This document shows, piece by piece, positions 43,714 to 54,500 of a stretch of 64,000 nt of DNA. Location: the NCBI GenBank assembly GCA_020310875.1, contig CM035423.1, positions 140,005,748-140,069,747 on the forward strand. Direction: 5' to 3'. Source of the DNA: Ceratopteris richardii. Taxonomy: Eukaryota > Streptophyta > Polypodiopsida > Polypodiales > Pteridaceae. The notes under the pieces were generated by a model that worked only from the letters and a program-made list of their open reading frames with translations, was not told the origin of the DNA and made no database searches. A program made the translations under genes and the position numbers. Position 1 is the stretch's first letter; each line of letters starts with the position of its first letter.

Positions 43714-44608
43714 TGTTGCAGAGCCAAAGAGCGCACAAAGCAGAGAAAAAAGACGGCCCCCAAAATTTTTCCGATTTGGACCACATATTTTTGTAACATA
43801 TCCATTTTTGTAATATATTTCCCTTTGTAAAGGCACTAGAGGAGTCCTCTAGATGCATTCCCACAGAAGAATAGAAGCTTACCCATGTAAAATAGTAGGA
43901 AATTAGCTCTTAGTGAATAAAGTGCCGGTCACTTGTGTGAAAGGACCATTTTTTAGGGCACTAGTATATAAGTCAAATGTGACTCTTTGTAGAAGACTTT
44001 TTGCCATTGTGAGAAGAGAGAGCACAGAAATTCGAATTTGTGTCTTCTTCCCTCTTCATCTTCTTCTTCGTGAGCTGGTATGCATGTGTATTGCTTGGAA
44101 AGAGTGCTTGTGAGTGTGATCTATCCTTGAGAGTGTTTCTTTGCTGTAGGAAAGGTGTGTGCGAGTTGTAGGAAGTGCTGAAGCGTAGGAAAGTATTTTC
44201 GCGATTCAGTATTTCTGTCATAACTTGAAGTAGGAGCGTCGGAATTGAGTGAAACCACTGCCATTGGATGCGTCTTCTCGAGAGCTTCGAAACGCATATG
44301 CTATTCGCTATGTTTGGAGCTCGGAGCTAGGAGAAAAGTCCAAAATACTGACGGCTGCTGCACCAAGTATCGTTTCGTCTTGACCTACAGTTGAAGCTTG
44401 TTAGGATAAGTGATTTCCTCATTTTCATTCTTGAGTAGTTCATTTGCATTGACCATTATGCGATTGCATGTCTTCATACACTCGGCTAGGTTAGTATACT
44501 CTTCGGATTGATAAATTAAAAGCGTGTATCCCCACTATATGCACTTGTGAGGGGATTGAGGTACAGTCTCTTTCTCCGCAAGTCCCTAAGTTGAAGCTTA
44601 GGTCAACA
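43714..44608 (+). repeat. 5' LTR of element E
   Basis: TGTTGCAGAGCC to AGGTCAACA. The perfect dyad CTAGAGGAGTCCTCTAG lies at 43836-43852 and a TATA-like TATATAAG at 43965-43972. The segment AAGTATCGTTTCGTC at 44365-44379 matches the repeat unit of the leader array further downstream. Confidence 0.95.
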
Positions 44609-44615
44609 CACTTTT

Positions 44616-44633
44616 TGGCGCCGTTGCCGGGGA
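44616..44633 (+). promoter_or_regulatory. Primer-binding site, tRNA-Asp, element E
   Basis: TGGCGCCGTTGCCGGGGA, an exact 18-base match to the tRNA-Asp primer type, seven bases after the LTR. Confidence 0.92.
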
Positions 44634-44662
44634 GTGACGAATCAAACCGAGGCATTCGCGTG

Positions 44663-44671
44663 ATGGTAAGT
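44663..44671 (+). promoter_or_regulatory. Candidate splice donor, element E leader
   Basis: ATG-GTAAGT about 30 bases after the PBS is a near-consensus plant 5' splice site. Element A has the same ATGGTAAG motif at the same place, and F has GTGGTAAGA. It could join to the acceptor at 55561. Motif-based. Confidence 0.5.
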
Positions 44672-45269
44672 AGCTTTTTGCTTTGAAGAACTTGGAGGAG
44701 CGGAAATCTTCTCTTCTTTGGTAAGTCAATTTCAGCCGCACTTGCTACTTCTCATTCTTGGAGTGTGTGTAGTGAGTTGTTAGATTAGGGAAGTAAGTAG
44801 AAGAAGTAGAATAGGAGTGAGAGGAGAGTGAAGTAGGCTTTAGGGTAGTTTAAAAATTTTCCTTTTTCTGTAAGCTAGGAATTCCCAAGTATAAAAGCCA
44901 AAAATTTTTTCATTTTCAAGTTACTTGTTAAACAAGTATCGTGGAGAGCTGTGTCGAGTGTCGTGTGAGCTCAGCGATCGTTTTGAGGAAAGCAAGCAAT
45001 AGGGGGAGAGTTCAGTGCAAAGAGTTGGACCAAAAGATCATGGGAGCTTCCAAGGTAAACTAAACCACCTATTTGCTCAAAAATTTTCAGCATTTCAACC
45101 TAGGAAAGGGAAAAACGACCTGCGCTGAGTGTCGTTTGGGCCTTCAGGGGGTTAAAGGTCATTTGTTGATTGCTACAGTGGGTGAGGGTAAGAGAGAAGA
45201 GATAGGTGAGAAAGGGGGAAACATCAAAACCTCAAAAAACATCACAAAATTTGAAAAAGGGTCAAGTAT
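44672..45269 (+). other. Element E leader before the array
   Basis: About 600 bases, non-coding as far as can be seen. Parts (GTGTGTAGTGAG, AAGTAAGTAGAAG) are shared with the H leader. Confidence 0.5.
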
Positions 45270-46010
45270 CGCTTTGCTCCTGCGGTCGAGTATCGTTTTA
45301 CTCCTGCGGTTGAGTATCGCGATATTTCCCAGCGGTCGTCGATCGTTTCGCTAGAGATCGTTTCATTAGAGATCGTTTCAGACAAAGGTCGTAGATCGTC
45401 TCGTTAGAGATCGTTTTGATCAGAGGTCGTCGGTCGTGTATCGTTTTCCAAGTATCGTTATCCAGAGATCGCGATACTGGTAAAAGGTCGTGTATCGTTT
45501 GTCACAAGTGTCGTCGGTCGTCGATCGTTTGTCGGAGATTGCGACACTTATAAAAGATCGGTATCGTTTCAGTAAAGTATCGCTGATCGTTTCTAGTGAA
45601 GGTCGTAGATCGTTTATATTCGAGTATCGTGTATCGTCTCGTGAGAGATCGTGTGTCGTTTCAGCCCAAGTATCGCCGATCGTTTCTACTAGAGATCGTC
45701 GGTCGTGTATTGCTATCTGCCAGAGATCGTTCTGCTAGAGATGGTTTGGTCAAAGATCGTTTTCCAGCGATCGTTTTGATCAAATATCGTTTAGACCCAA
45801 GTGTCGATTTCCAGCGATCGTTTTGATCAAGTATCGTTTGTGAGCGATCGTTTGGGCAGAGGTCGTAGATCGTTTCATTGAGAGGTTGTGTATCGTTCCC
45901 AGCCAGAGATCGTTTGAGGAAAGATCGTTTTCCAGCGATCGTTTCACCCAAGTATCGTTTGTCAGCGATCGTTTTCTCAGAGATCGTGAGAGTCAAGTAT
46001 CGTGACTTGA
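45270..46010 (+). repeat. Leader short-repeat array, element E (GATCGTTT / AGTATCGTTT type)
   Basis: About 740 bp of irregular repeats of GAGATCGTTT, AGTATCGTTT, GGTCGTAGATCG and CAGCGATCGTTT, spaced mostly 15-25 bp. ATCGCGAT occurs at 45316-45323 and 45468-45475. It has the same location and core as the arrays of I, H, B and A. The minus-strand frame across it (repeated KRSL-like peptides) is a by-product. Confidence 0.9.
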
Positions 46011-46119
46011 AATTTTCTTTCAGTCACATTCCAGCCTAAGTTTTCCCTAGACTTCTGAGCTATAACTTAGAACTCTAGAGACTAAAGGTGGACCAGAATT
46101 GATCAGAGCTCTTAAGTGA

Positions 46120-48468
46120 ATGAACCTGAGATCAGGAAGAACCCTAGGAAGCCGAAGAAGTGTAATTTCTTCCGTAGGGAGTGTTGCCGAACCAAGTAAC
46201 CGATCACACTATTCTGAGACATCCAGTGAGTCAGAAGGAGAAATCCCCATGGCTTCCGAGGATATGCAAAACACTGTGCCCATGATTGGCCAGATGTTTA
46301 TCATTGAGGGCGAATACAGAACTTCCTTAGAATATGTGAGCACTAACCACAATGAGATTCCTATCTATTTGGATGGTCTAAACAGATCAGTGGCCAGACT
46401 GAGGAAGGCTTCAGAAGCCTACATAGTGCCAAGACCGGCAGTTAAGTACATAAGAGGATCGTACATGGATAAACAAGACATTCAATACGTGGTAACAGAA
46501 CACCCTGAAATCATTAATGAACGTGGCGAGGAAAATAATACTTCAAGTTTAAATGGACATGGAACTGAAGAACAAGTAACAACTCCTAGAGGGAGATCGA
46601 CAATTACTAAACTATGGAGAGGAGACTTAGTTCCCCAGGATGACACTCTAATAGATGTGTATTTGATCAATGGGATGGAGCACCTGCTGAGAGCCCATTC
46701 TTCTATTTGGGAAGCTGCTCCTAATCCAGTTACCATCTATGAGTTACAAGATCCTGAATTCTCCACCATCATCACATATTTGGACAAAGACCACAGAAGG
46801 TATTGGCCAGTCACTGAATTAGAGAGAGCTGAGCTGAAATATCAGAACATCCCAGTGTTCCCCCCAAGGGACCAAGCCACAACTTCACGGAACCCACATG
46901 GACCTTCTCAAAATAATTCAAGCCAACATTCGGGACAAACACAACAAACTCAACAAACCCAGATCCCAGTCAGACCACATGTTCAATTCGCAATGCCTGC
47001 CACTAATCCTAATTACCGGCCACAACCAGCTATTGACCCAAGACAAGGAGTTCATGCTCCAGTCAGACCACAGGTAGTACGAGGACCAGGCATACCAATA
47101 GGAAGACCAAATTACCTTGTAATGCCGAGACAACCTGAAGCAGGAAGGAGACTAAGACCGATCCAAGTGGCCAAGTGCATGAGAAATCATTATGATGGCT
47201 CGAGTGAACCCTATAATCACATAGCAGAATTTAAACAAGTAGTTAGAGCAGAGCAGGTAGATGACTTCATGATTCAATATGAGTCCTTTGGCCTTACTCT
47301 GTCAGACACAGCCCTGGCCTGGTTTCAGCCATTGGATCCAAATACCTTCCAGAACATGGATCAAGTGTATCAAGAAATGATTGAGGAATTTACCAAATCT
47401 GGAATTAAAAACAACTCTTCATCATTAATCCACAGCTTCAAACAGGTCCCGACTGAGTCAGTCAGATTGGCTGCCAGGAGATTCAAGCAGTATGTGGATA
47501 GATGTCCCGTAGAAGAGAGACCAACACAAAACAAGATGGTATCATTGTTTTTAGAAGGACTATTGAACGGAACCTTGAGGTCATTAGTATACGTGAAGAG
47601 AGTTCAAACTTTGCAAGAGTGTATGAAGGAATGTATAGACCTAGAGGATAACCTTGCCGAAGACTTGAAAATACCCCAAGGTAGTGTGAAAAGTGAAGAG
47701 TCATCAAGTAACACATCAAATCCTAAAAACAACGTAGAGGAAATTGCCGACTTGTTAGCTAAAAAACTGAATGTTCAAGGACAGAGGAATTATCCCATTA
47801 ACCCTATGAGAATGCCTGTGCTTAGAAGATGTATGCAGTGCGGAGGAGATCATCCTTCTCATTTGTGTACTAGGGGAATAGTCCCATCACCTGCCTATGC
47901 TCCTCATAGACCCTCTGTTCCCGGACCACTACAGTATTGCAGTATAGAGCAGAGATACACAAATCATAGCACCGAGAATTGCCCTTACAATAGGCAAACC
48001 AGACCCACCCAGCCTTATGTGAGACCATATGGATATCCGCAGAACCAGCAGGGAGGAGAAGCCTTTAGATATCCCTCATATCAGCCGCAGGCACCAATAC
48101 CACGACCATACACATACCAGGGATATACACAGCCTCAACCAGTGCTAGGACAACAACCGCCCCACCCTCAGAACGTTGTCCCAGTTAAGATAGCGCAACC
48201 AGAGGAAAACTTAGAAAGGGCCATAGTGCCAGCTACACCTTTGGCTGGTAGTGAACCATATGACTCATGTTACGAACCTAGTCAAGGAACATACCCAGGT
48301 TATGAGAGTTCAACCATGGAATATGGGCAACAATACGACCCATATGCTTATGGCATGGAGACACCAGAGAGTTCATACAACTACGAGCAAGATTATGTAC
48401 CATTAATGTATACAGCTCCTAGAGCAACCATGCCACCTCGACCAATGAATAGACCGTCTGTACCTTGA
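46120..48468 (+). CDS. gag: Gag polyprotein, element E
   Basis: 782 residues, starting MNLRSGRTLG, the lineage-conserved N-terminus. The Ty3 gag core spans about residues 345-510 (KCMRNHYDGSSEPYNHIAEF, WFQPLD, IHSFKQVP, LFLEGLLNGTLRSLVYVK). A Q/T-rich stretch (residues about 265-290) precedes it. A zinc knuckle CMQCGGDHPSHLC starts at residue 571, again with C-x2-C-x3-H-x4-C spacing, followed by a C-x8-H-x4-C pattern (CSIEQRYTNHSTENC). The frame ends at TGA 48466-48468 but continues open without shift into pol. The codon is arginine (AGA) in A and B, so the stop is not conserved in position or type and probably reflects mutation; translational readthrough is the alternative. Confidence 0.92.
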   Translation: MNLRSGRTLGSRRSVISSVGSVAEPSNRSHYSETSSESEGEIPMASEDMQNTVPMIGQMFIIEGEYRTSLEYVSTNHNEIPIYLDGLNRSVARLRKASEAYIVPRPAVKYIRGSYMDKQDIQYVVTEHPEIINERGEENNTSSLNGHGTEEQVTTPRGRSTITKLWRGDLVPQDDTLIDVYLINGMEHLLRAHSSIWEAAPNPVTIYELQDPEFSTIITYLDKDHRRYWPVTELERAELKYQNIPVFPPRDQATTSRNPHGPSQNNSSQHSGQTQQTQQTQIPVRPHVQFAMPATNPNYRPQPAIDPRQGVHAPVRPQVVRGPGIPIGRPNYLVMPRQPEAGRRLRPIQVAKCMRNHYDGSSEPYNHIAEFKQVVRAEQVDDFMIQYESFGLTLSDTALAWFQPLDPNTFQNMDQVYQEMIEEFTKSGIKNNSSSLIHSFKQVPTESVRLAARRFKQYVDRCPVEERPTQNKMVSLFLEGLLNGTLRSLVYVKRVQTLQECMKECIDLEDNLAEDLKIPQGSVKSEESSSNTSNPKNNVEEIADLLAKKLNVQGQRNYPINPMRMPVLRRCMQCGGDHPSHLCTRGIVPSPAYAPHRPSVPGPLQYCSIEQRYTNHSTENCPYNRQTRPTQPYVRPYGYPQNQQGGEAFRYPSYQPQAPIPRPYTYQGYTQPQPVLGQQPPHPQNVVPVKIAQPEENLERAIVPATPLAGSEPYDSCYEPSQGTYPGYESSTMEYGQQYDPYAYGMETPESSYNYEQDYVPLMYTAPRATMPPRPMNRPSVP

Positions 48469-48516
48469 GGACCATGCTACAGATGTGGAGGTGACCACTA
48501 TATCAGAGAATGTACA

Positions 48517-51500
48517 TTGCCAAACCCACCACCACCACAACGAAATTGGGAAGGATACTGTAGCGATTGTGGAAAGGAACATCTTTTTAGAGATTGTCCT
48601 AAGAACCCCAACAAAGTCACATCTAACGTACAGATTAACGTGATAGAAGTAATTGAATCGTCAGGGAGTGACAAAGAGTACACGATACCTTTAAAAGCCA
48701 TAACAAGAGCAAAGGCTAGAGAAAACCCTGATAAAACCGAAGAAAATAATCAAAGTGACAAAGAGGGAAATACACCCATCCCTCACAGAGTAGAAGACTC
48801 CGAAGAACCAGAAAAAAGTATCGCCAGTAAACGATCCCAAAGATGGAAGCAAAGGAGAGACAGGATAAAAGAAAAAAAATTGTTACAAAAGAAGGAAAAC
48901 GAAAAGAGTAAACTGGAACCAATGAAGGAACCGAAAGTGGAAGAAGAAAACCAAAAGGAGAATAAAAGGGAGGAGGTGGGATCGGTATTAGCAGACCCAA
49001 TGCCTGAAGATTTAGCTATGTGGATTCAGGCATACAAAGCGAGAATAAAAGCAGGACCTACCATAGAACGACATGAGAGAGAGTATCCGAGAGGTGACTT
49101 AGAGAAAGAAAGATTGGAAATCTGCAAAAAATTGATAGAAGTTGCCCAACAAACACTAGAAAAACCCGCATCACCTTTACCAAACAACCGAATTTGCGAA
49201 GAAAAATTCCAAGAGTGTCTAAACAATCTGGGAAAGCCTAATGTAAATGGACCTCTGGGTGATGAACTTGGTATTGAGAGAAAGGAAGGATCCATAGTCC
49301 CTGAAACAGAAGGAGATTGGACTAAGGATTTATGGGCGCGAGTTCAAGAGGACAAGTGGAAAAAAGTAGAGGGAATGGAACCGCCCTTTGAAGAATTGAA
49401 AGCAGAAAACGAAATAGAGGATTCAATACCTGAACTTAATTCAGAAGAAATTTTTCCAACGGATGCAAGTGACAAAGAAGCCGAAGACGATGTAAAGGAA
49501 CTACCTAATTACACCGGGGAATACGAGCACAACTCAGAATTGTATCGCATTCCATCAATACAGAGACGAGAAACGAATCCATCAGTTCAAACATCGGAGA
49601 TCATACAACGCCTTAGAGAGGTGAAAATCCCATGTACCTTAACGTTCGAGGAACTATTAAAGGTAAAGCCACACCTAAAAGAAAAATTGATCAATCATTG
49701 GGAAGTCAAGGAAGAAAAGAAGGAGGTAGATGACGAAGTGAAAACGGTGAGAATTCCAGTGGATAAAGTAGGAGACTTTAGTGAAGGAGATGAAGGAAAT
49801 ACCTGTCTTCCAATCACCTATAGGGGTTACACAACCAAAGCCATATTAGATTCAGGAGCTGGTGTAGGCATTGCGACCAAAGAAATTTGGGAGAAATGGG
49901 GAAAACCAGCATTGAGACCAACACGTATGAAAATTCAGATGGCCGATGGACATACAGAAAGACCCTTAGGATTGTTGGAACGAGTAGTTTTCACTACGTG
50001 CGGAGTGGAATTCGAACATACTTTAGCAATTTGTCACTTTGAAAGGCCAAGCAATTATGAAATGATCTTGGGAAGGCCATTCATGAGACAGCTAAAGGTC
50101 GTACAAGATTGGGGAAAAGATGCAGTGTACCTACAACACGCAGGAGTCACCACTAGGATCAACCTACATACGTACGCATATCAAGATGTACCTCCTCTGC
50201 AATGGAATCAAATCCATAAAGAGGAAGACGATCAATCGATTCATAGTGCAGGTTCTAGTGACCAATCCTGGATGAACGAGGACACTCATCTATGGATATG
50301 CCAAGCTGCAAAAAAGGAAGAAGAGAGAAGAAAGAGTTGGCAGCAGAAACAAGGTGTAGAGAGATCGGTACAAGATCCAGCTTATATGCCACAAGTATTT
50401 CCAGACGAAGAATTCGAACCTCACGGTTGGATGGAAATCTTAGCCACCCTCGATGTTTGTGTAAACGAAGAAGTGGTAACTATGAACGAATGTATTGACG
50501 AGGAGGGTTACGACATTAGTCTGTATATGGTAGTCCTTCAGGAGGCAGAAGAAGGAGAAGTAATTGAGAAAGAATGGAAGGAGGACTACGAGAGCATTGA
50601 AATGGAACCAGAACCTATGGATCTAGGGATTAGTACCAACAACATGGATATCACTGCCAATGAACAACATAAGGATCTCACACAAAAGGGAGAATTAGAA
50701 GTTGAAAGGGAGTTAGAAGATGAAGATAATAAGCTTCAAGACCAATTTGAGGTACCAGCTCATTTCAAAAAATACGAAGTGGAAGAGAGGAAGATTGCTA
50801 TTCAAATGCCTAAAAGAGAGGCACAACCGGGAATAGCATATGATAATAAAGAACAGACCAAGAAAATAGTTGTGACCATGGAAGGAGGAGAGGAACGATG
50901 TACTTTCATAGGACAGGATGTCTCAGAGGAAGAAGAGAGAGAGTTAATTCAACTCATAAGAGAATACCGGGATGTCTTTGCTTGGACTTATAAGGATTTA
51001 AAAGGAGTAGATCCCTCTATATGTGCGCATAGAATCCCCATGACATCCGAAGCCAAACCTTCCAAACAGAGACCTTATACTTATAATGAGGTGTACTCAG
51101 CCAAGATAAAAGAAGAGATAGATAAGTTGTTGGATGCCGGATTTATATACGAGATAGAACACACAGAGTGGGTATCGCCATTGGTGGTAGTGCCCAAGAA
51201 AAATGGAAAATTGAGAGTGTGCATAAATCTGAAGAAGGTGAATGCAGCCACTATACGTGATAGCTACCCATTACCGATTACGGATCATCTATTGGAGAGG
51301 GTAGCAGGTAAAGAGGTCTACAGCTTCCTAGATGGTTTCTCTGGATACAATCAGGTGGCTATTGCGACTGAGGACCAACACAAGACAGCATTTGCCACTG
51401 AATGGGGTGTGTATGCATTCAGAGTGATGCCCTTTGGACTCACTAATGCACCGGCTACTTTCCAACGATTAATGTGTCACGTTTTCAAGGAATTTTTGAA

Positions 51501-54500
51501 AAAAAGCATGGAAGTGTATGTAGATGATCTTTGCACGTACTCCCATCAAAGACCCGATCACATACCGGAATTAAGGAAGATATTCAACAAATGTAGGCAG
51601 TATAGAGTCTGCTTAAACCCAGAAAAATGTGTCTTCATGGTAAGACAAGGAAAAATACTAGGACACATAGTCTCAAGAAATGGGATATCTACGGATGAGG
51701 ATAAGATTAAAGTCATACTGGACTTACCAAGACCCAAAAATATAAAGGAAGTACAAGCCTTTATGGGACATTGTGGATATTACCGTAGGTTTATTCACAT
51801 GTATGCCATAATAGCTAAACCCTTATACGGTCTATTGACTCAGTTCACTTGGACAGACGAGTGTGAGAAGGCCTTCAACGAGCTTAAAAAGAGGCTGAGT
51901 ACAGCCCCAATTCTAAAATCACCCAACTGGAACAAGCCTTTTCATATTCATGTCGATGCTTCGAACTACGCAATTGGATGTATCCTAGCTCAACCGGCTG
52001 ATGAAGGAAAGCTTGACCATCCAATCGCTTATGCGAGTAGACAATTAAACCAAGCCGAAAGAAATTACACGACTACAGAAAGAGAGGGCTTAGGAATGGT
52101 TTATGCAGTCAAGAAGTTTAGACATTACCTCTTAGCCAACAAATTCAAATTCTTCATAGACCATCAAGCTTTGTTGTATTTAGTCAATAAACCTTGTAGC
52201 ACGGGAAGGTTGGTACGATGGTTCTTGTTACTAATGGAGTTTGACTTTGAGGTGATAGTCAAAAAAGGGAACACACATGTGAGGGCAGACCACCTTTCTA
52301 GGTTAAAACACGGAGAACCACCTAGCGGAGTTCCTGATGACTTGCCAGACACCTATCTTTTTAACCTGGAAGTATGTCCTCAATGGGCAGAAAAATTGAT
52401 CCCAATACTTACACATGGACCTAAAGATGGGATCACGCCAAACCGAAAGCAAGACCTTTGGAGGACTAAAAACCTTCACATTATTGCTGGAAGTTTATAC
52501 CACCAGGAGTCAAGCGGATTACTGATGAGATGCGTGGAAGAAGATGAACAAAAAATGTGGCTTCAGAAAGCGCACATAAATCAATGGAACACTCACTTGA
52601 ACGCAACTGGAACATGGCAAACACTCAAGAGATTTGGCATATATTGGCCAACCATGCAACGAGATGCACATCATTATGTGTCAACCTGTCAAATCTGTCA
52701 AGAACAAATCCCAGATGAGAACTCTACGCTATGCTATTCTACAATAGCACCAAGGTGGAGCATGCCTTTAGTAAAGTTCTTGAAAACTCGAGAGTACCCT
52801 GATGGAGCTACCCTAGCAAGAAAACGTGCTCTTGAAGAACAGAGCAAAGATTACGTCATCCTAGGAAAACAACTCTTTAAACGTGGGAAGGATAACCAGC
52901 TAAGATTGTGCATTCATGAAAATGAATATCTCTCTGTATTAGAAATGGCACACGCAGGAGCTGCGGGAGGACACTTCTCAGCAGACAGAACGGTCAAGAT
53001 GATTCTCTTTGCAGGCTTGTGGTGGCCAACTCTACATATGGATGCGGAGACATATGTGAGAAGCTGTGAAACATGCCAGAGAGCAAAATATCCCATTAGA
53101 AGAGATGACATGCCTTTAAGACCCATGGTTTGTGCGAGAGCCTTCACCAAGTGGGGAATTGATTTCATAGGACCTATCAATCCACCTGCGAAAGGATCTC
53201 ATGCTGAGTACATCATAGTAGCCACCGACTACTTGACCAAGTGGGTAGAGGCAAAAGCCACTAGAAAGAATGATGCTCAAACCACAGCAAAATTTCTTTT
53301 TGAGCACATTTTCACACGCTTTGGACTACCAATCGAAATAGTGAGTGATCGAGGAACGCATTTCTTAAACGAAGTCATTGAATCACTAATGAATGAGTTC
53401 TTAGTGATTCATAAAAAATCAGCCCCATACCATCCTCAAGCTAATGGACAAGCTGAAAGTTCCAATAAGGTACTCTGTACTATATTGACAAAGATTGTCA
53501 ATAATGGAAGGTCAGATTGGGACAAACAATTGCATCACGCAATTTGGGCCTTCCGAGTGGCATATAAAACGGCCATTGGAACTACGCCTTTCAACCTAGT
53601 ATATGGGCAAAATGCAATTTTGCCGATTGACTTCTTAGTACCTACCTTGAAAGTGGCCCAGCAATATGAGTGGAACGGTCATGAATTATCTCAGCAATTG
53701 GATCAGATTGAAAAGCTGCACGAGACAAGATTGCAAGCGGTAGCAGGCATTTATGCCACCAAACGGAGACAAAAGGCTTATTATGATGCACATATAAAAG
53801 ACAAGGGACTAAAAGAAGGTGACCTAGTCCTAGTATACACCCTCAAACAACATGCAAAGAAACTACAGAAACGTGGATATGGACCTATGATCATAAATCG
53901 AATCTCCACTAGTGGTGCGGTCAATCTCGCCACACTAGACGGAGATATTCTTCCCAACTACATCAGTGGATGCCGAGTGAAAAGATTCATGAAGCCATTG
54001 ACTGATCAAATGCTAGCACGACTCTTAGGAGCTCAGAGTAGGAAAAAGGAAGAAGAACGCATACGAGAAGAAGCTAGACAGGAAGCCCTAGAACGTATCA
54101 GAAAACGGAAAGAGTGGATGAGAGAAAGAGACGAGAGATATCGAGTAGGAGAAGAACTCATCCCTATGGCTAATTTTAGAGCCACGGAGAACTCAGGACA
54201 ACAAAGAAGACAGCCTTATTTGAATCTGGGAGCAGGACGAAAGGAGTTCCACTTAGTGGATGCTCTCATAGACACAGGAGCAGCAATGAGCTGTATTAGA
54301 TATTCTTTGTCTCAGAGACTTAAAGAGGAGATACGCCCATCAAAGGCACAGTTAATTGGAATAGGAGGAAAAGTTACTCAATGCATAGGTGAGATCACTT
54401 TACCTTTACATATGGGGAACAACAGAATGGAGCAGAGACTTTTAGTATGTCAGGACCAAGATCTTCTTGAAGATGTGGTGTTAGGCCAAGATTGGATCTA

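Noticed and set aside
45661..45996. Minus-strand repetitive ORF over the E array
   Set aside because: Antisense by-product of the ATCGTTT repeats, with no start context or homologue.
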